The position numbers and the translations under genes were made by a program. A DNA stretch of 64,000 nucleotides from G963676655 sp963676655. GTDB taxonomy: Bacteria; Verrucomicrobiota; Lentisphaeria; Victivallales; Victivallaceae. How positions within the stretch are numbered: position 1 is the first letter of the stretch; each line of letters starts with the position of its first letter. Of this stretch, positions 62,001 to 64,000 are shown piece by piece. The stretch covers positions 62,001 to 126,000 of the forward strand of contig CAXXKX010000001.1 of NCBI GenBank assembly GCA_963676655.2. Direction: 5' to 3'. The notes under the pieces are model-generated. The model saw only the letters and a program-made list of their open reading frames with translations. It was not told where the DNA came from and did no database searches.

Positions 62001-62784
62001 AGAGTCAGACCAAGATGAAATTGAAGTGAAAATTAATGCAATTCAAAGCGATTACAATGATAAAAAAAGTAAAATTGAAAATCATATAAGTGAAATGACG
62101 TTTAATCTTTGTAGTAAGGGAAAGGAGATGCTTGTTTCACATGCCACAAATTTGTTAAACGGTAATATTGAGACACTTGTGAGCGCTGTAAAAAAGAATA
62201 CTCTTGAATCAGAATTAAATGCTTTGCTGCGCCCTATACTGCAGGCAGAAGTGTCAAATCTTATCAATGAAGAATTAAGTCGTTTTGAAGACAAAATAGA
62301 AGAATTTAATGATTGTGATAACGCTACAGTTGGATTTGGATGTAGAATACCAACAAGTGCAACAGTAGAATTTTCTAAAACAGGAGCTGTAATAGCAGGA
62401 AGCTTAGGGGGAATAATAGGAGCAATATTTGGTCCTTTAGGAATGATAGCAGGAGGAATTATTGGAGCGTTTTTGGGTGGTCGCAAAAAGCAAGAGATTC
62501 AAGATGAGGAAATACGGAGTTGCCTGATAAACCAAGTGATTCCAAGAATTACAGCTGAAGTGATTTCAAAAATTGAACAGCAACTAAGTGATGCTTTACA
62601 AAAGATCAAAGTATCCATTTTACAAGTATTAGGGGATGAAAAAGATCAATATCAAAAGAGATTAAGCGACCTAAAAACAAGGAAACATAGATCAATACAT
62701 CAATATCAAGAGAAAATGAAACAATATAATAAGTTGCTTGAAGCCATTAAAAATACTCCTGTTAGCTTGATGTTAAATGAGTAG
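59098..62784 (+). CDS. Patatin-like phospholipase fused to dynamin-like GTPase
   Basis: The 1,228-aa protein begins at GTG 59098 with AGGGAGAG 7 bp upstream. Residues 5-200 are a patatin lipase with the oxyanion GGGGKG (10-15), nucleophile GTSIG (Ser41) and catalytic DGG (188-190). A long helical region (about 350-710) follows. A dynamin G domain (about 725-930) has G1 GKFSSGKST (736-744) and G3 DMPG (825-828). Another helical region and a glycine-rich hydrophobic hairpin (about 1100-1130) suggest membrane insertion. A second dynamin gene starts 40 bp later. Lipase plus membrane-remodelling GTPase suggests a membrane-damaging defence effector; that is inference. The AT-rich base use is unlike the flanking chromosome. 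Confidence 0.9.
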   Translation: MNKLGLVFSGGGGKGAYEVGVWKALKEFEIDRCVSAVAGTSIGGLNGAMFIGGDLDLAIDLWGSISHSKVLKINWKKVAEKAISTIASAAIPGFQGKALIHFATIMSGSTWFTQKGVEELIKQSHACEDVALSNIPLYVCALDGDNGKLVFPRLNGKSPDEIILWLKATSAIPFVFGSVEINGKRYHDGGVLPGVFSNNTPFEPLIEHENCTHIINVYLDRRPVIYTEQKKYPNVKFWNIIPTNEFDGLIAPLNFDSSNAKKLIKLGYSDTLRVLRQFKDFKDTEDKYIDKTNGVVNEHYIFQDKIFTNQEIRMIQGSEDKTDEELGKELLLYFESSQNRGDTDLLSFSKPSDMEMTIEKVMHEIASEIQKEEIELLNNALDNIVEEVQRNSSELLDEAFSSISVLASTEGRINSQTDQKFFSRILGYITGENQRLQTDINWDLNRAIYANQQLISKLNGKHLLTMDAIVSLGNKTNYLMNHVNMLYNASKLQEIKNKRFLLLMQQAISYVIKEFDQKILKANENIEYLHYKNKLEDWYHINQARQLNLSPIDRLIQSTVSFYEITKGIWDDAVLCRYKTALMDLHKDDVSFSPLDLCTESNSQSFFHQLNTNSILPVAPGKEANYPILKGMQIVHDSPAISKDDFIKEIELLHLDASVKIPALDIGLELLNSLKNNDRRFDKDGDIESLKKSYCDTLDSIIHAMESIDDGISIIQDAKLLKQDVLNYKVVVPVVGKFSSGKSTLLNCYLGDKYLETDIAPTTAVATELSYSENEYITLNYLNGNSEDKKLSEISNIEVTDELFYMQLFLNNPKLESRHNIVIVDMPGFDASNIQHEKAIACYLDRGDFFICLFDEISHADASVLNKLGEISCSYNKEFGCLVSKANRITDGKLRRIKNQIKDSILNLVDIEIEVGDISVENSIKDFESLLDNAARNETSLMRKRLFDRGEKLISDSEALIRNRISHEESDQDEIEVKINAIQSDYNDKKSKIENHISEMTFNLCSKGKEMLVSHATNLLNGNIETLVSAVKKNTLESELNALLRPILQAEVSNLINEELSRFEDKIEEFNDCDNATVGFGCRIPTSATVEFSKTGAVIAGSLGGIIGAIFGPLGMIAGGIIGAFLGGRKKQEIQDEEIRSCLINQVIPRITAEVISKIEQQLSDALQKIKVSILQVLGDEKDQYQKRLSDLKTRKHRSIHQYQEKMKQYNKLLEAIKNTPVSLMLNE

Positions 62785-62824
62785 TTAATAATATATTGTT
62801 TAACAAGAGAAGAAAATTATAGAT

Positions 62825-64000
62825 ATGAGTTTAAATAAATTAATGAATGCTCACTCAGATGATTCTTCATTTGCAATGACATATGAAAATGGTATTATGT
62901 CACAACATGAAAATATCTACCTTGCAAATCCACGCAAAGGCCTGGAACTATGTGCAAAGCTTATATCTGAAAATAACAGAAATGATATATTTCATAATAT
63001 CCTTGATGAGCTTAAAGATATTATTGAAACCAGTTTCCTTCCCTTGTCTGAAAGGGACGAAAACCCTACGGGTGCCAAAGCATATACTCAATTAATACAA
63101 CTGCATAAATCTTTAGGACAAGCCAGTGCATTTCCTTATTTAGAACAGTATTACACTGTTGCTGTTGGGGGAATGTTTAGTGCTGGAAAATCAGCATTTT
63201 TAAATTCTGTTCTTGGCTGTGACTCACTACTGCCAACTGACACGACGCCAACTACTTCAATTCCAACATATATTAATAAAGGAGAGAAAGATTCGATAAG
63301 CGTATTAAACTATTATCAGCAAAGAGCTTTGATAGATGAAGATGCTTTAAAGGCAATATGTCATGCTTTTACGGAGGAGTACAATGTATCATTCAGTCAT
63401 ATATTGCAGTTAATTTCAATTGAACGAAAAGACTTTAAATACCCTCAACTGACTTTTCTTGATACTCCCGGATATAGTAAGTCTGATATTGGTAGTGTTG
63501 CCAGTGATAAGAATATTGCCCGGGAACATCTGAGGAATACTGATTATCTGATATGGCTGGTTGACTGTCAAAATGGCACTATCCCTGTTACTGATATTAA
63601 ATTTATCCAACAACTGGAATTAGAAAGTCCTGTTCTATATGTTATTAGTAAAGCTGAAAAGAAAACAAAGATAGATATTAATAACATTATTAATAAAGCC
63701 AAAACAGATTTAAAACAGAATGATATGGCGTTTATTGATGTTATTGGATATAGTTCGTTTGAGAATCAGGAATTCTCAGACAAGAAAAATGTTCTGCAAT
63801 CTTTTTTTACAAAAATAAGTAGTGGTCGTGCAGGCTCTTTATTTACATGGCACGCAGAAAAAATATTCAAGGAATATGCTGACTTCTATAGCAGCGAAGA
63901 AAGTCTTCATAAATCTTCATTAGAGATGTTAAATGCATTGGTTTTAGATGATATAATCACAGGTGAGAATAAAAAACACCTTAATAATATTTTACATAGA
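62825..64000 (+). CDS. Second dynamin-like GTPase (truncated by window edge)
   Basis: From ATG 62825 the frame is open for 392 codons to the window end. It has a P-loop GGMFSAGKS (115-123), G3 DTPG (213-216) and G4-like SKAE (275-278) after an N-terminal helical domain. The rest of the dynamin body lies outside the window. Together with the preceding patatin-dynamin gene (40-bp gap) it resembles paired bacterial dynamin systems such as LeoA/LeoBC (Eleos). The pair is likely co-transcribed and may form a hetero-oligomer on membrane. Confidence 0.85.
   Translation, partial: MSLNKLMNAHSDDSSFAMTYENGIMSQHENIYLANPRKGLELCAKLISENNRNDIFHNILDELKDIIETSFLPLSERDENPTGAKAYTQLIQLHKSLGQASAFPYLEQYYTVAVGGMFSAGKSAFLNSVLGCDSLLPTDTTPTTSIPTYINKGEKDSISVLNYYQQRALIDEDALKAICHAFTEEYNVSFSHILQLISIERKDFKYPQLTFLDTPGYSKSDIGSVASDKNIAREHLRNTDYLIWLVDCQNGTIPVTDIKFIQQLELESPVLYVISKAEKKTKIDINNIINKAKTDLKQNDMAFIDVIGYSSFENQEFSDKKNVLQSFFTKISSGRAGSLFTWHAEKIFKEYADFYSSEESLHKSSLEMLNALVLDDIITGENKKHLNNILHR

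Overview
The window is a bacterial chromosome segment of moderate GC content. Oxaloacetate-decarboxylase-type sodium pump genes, large GH36-like glycosidases, ArnB/ArnC-like envelope-sugar genes, many Sel1/TPR proteins and a 30-residue AURKAIP1/COX24-type ribosomal peptide suggest a PVC-superphylum anaerobe, possibly Lentisphaerota (Victivallales-like). That placement is inference from gene content, not from a phylogenetic marker.

Positions 1-39,979 look like ordinary chromosome. It starts with an ECF sigma factor operon (sigma, a single-pass membrane protein, a Spy/CpxP-like protein). Then come a GH36-like glycosidase behind a cluster of TGACAT half-sites, a short uvrC with an esterase gene, a Sel1 lipoprotein, small membrane proteins and dagK. 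A minus-strand run holds a sodium-pump decarboxylase (gamma, alpha with fused biotin domain, beta), a biotin-protein ligase, and an ArnC/ArnB-like pair. A RAYT-type transposase sits between REP-like repeats. After it come pheA, a URO-D-like protein with a divergent AraC regulator, ogt, recN, a large sensor kinase, thiE, tmRNA (tag ANNESYALAA), an RRM protein, GrpB, a 30-aa ribosomal peptide, a TPR protein, an AEC transporter, a second large glycosidase-like protein, HPr with a hydrolase, and a PMT-like glycosyltransferase fused to TPRs. The run ends at tRNA-Gln(CTG).

From the 3' end of tRNA-Gln to the right edge is a mobile and defence island. Its left edge has four identical 161-bp tandem units plus a longer divergent unit, each carrying a copy of the tRNA 3' end. 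Next is a two-reverse-transcriptase module that I read as DRT3 (Drt3a and Drt3b). Just 3' of drt3b lies a candidate ncRNA closed by a perfect 15-bp stem and containing (AC)5. Then come a primase-helicase split by one in-frame TAA, small cargo genes (including DUF2787 and DUF1232), a P4-type integrase, a WYL regulator broken by a TGG-to-TAG change and an intact WYL paralogue. Between and after the WYL genes lie a predicted PD-(D/E)XK nuclease, a zinc protein, membrane proteins and a GTPase with an aberrant P-loop.

Five related 23-bp inverted repeats (GGTnnGACA ... TGTCnnACC type) lie at island promoters and probably form a WYL regulon. At the right edge a 1,228-aa patatin phospholipase-dynamin fusion is followed by a second dynamin-like GTPase that runs off the window. 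I consider this pair the best candidate for an undescribed defence system.
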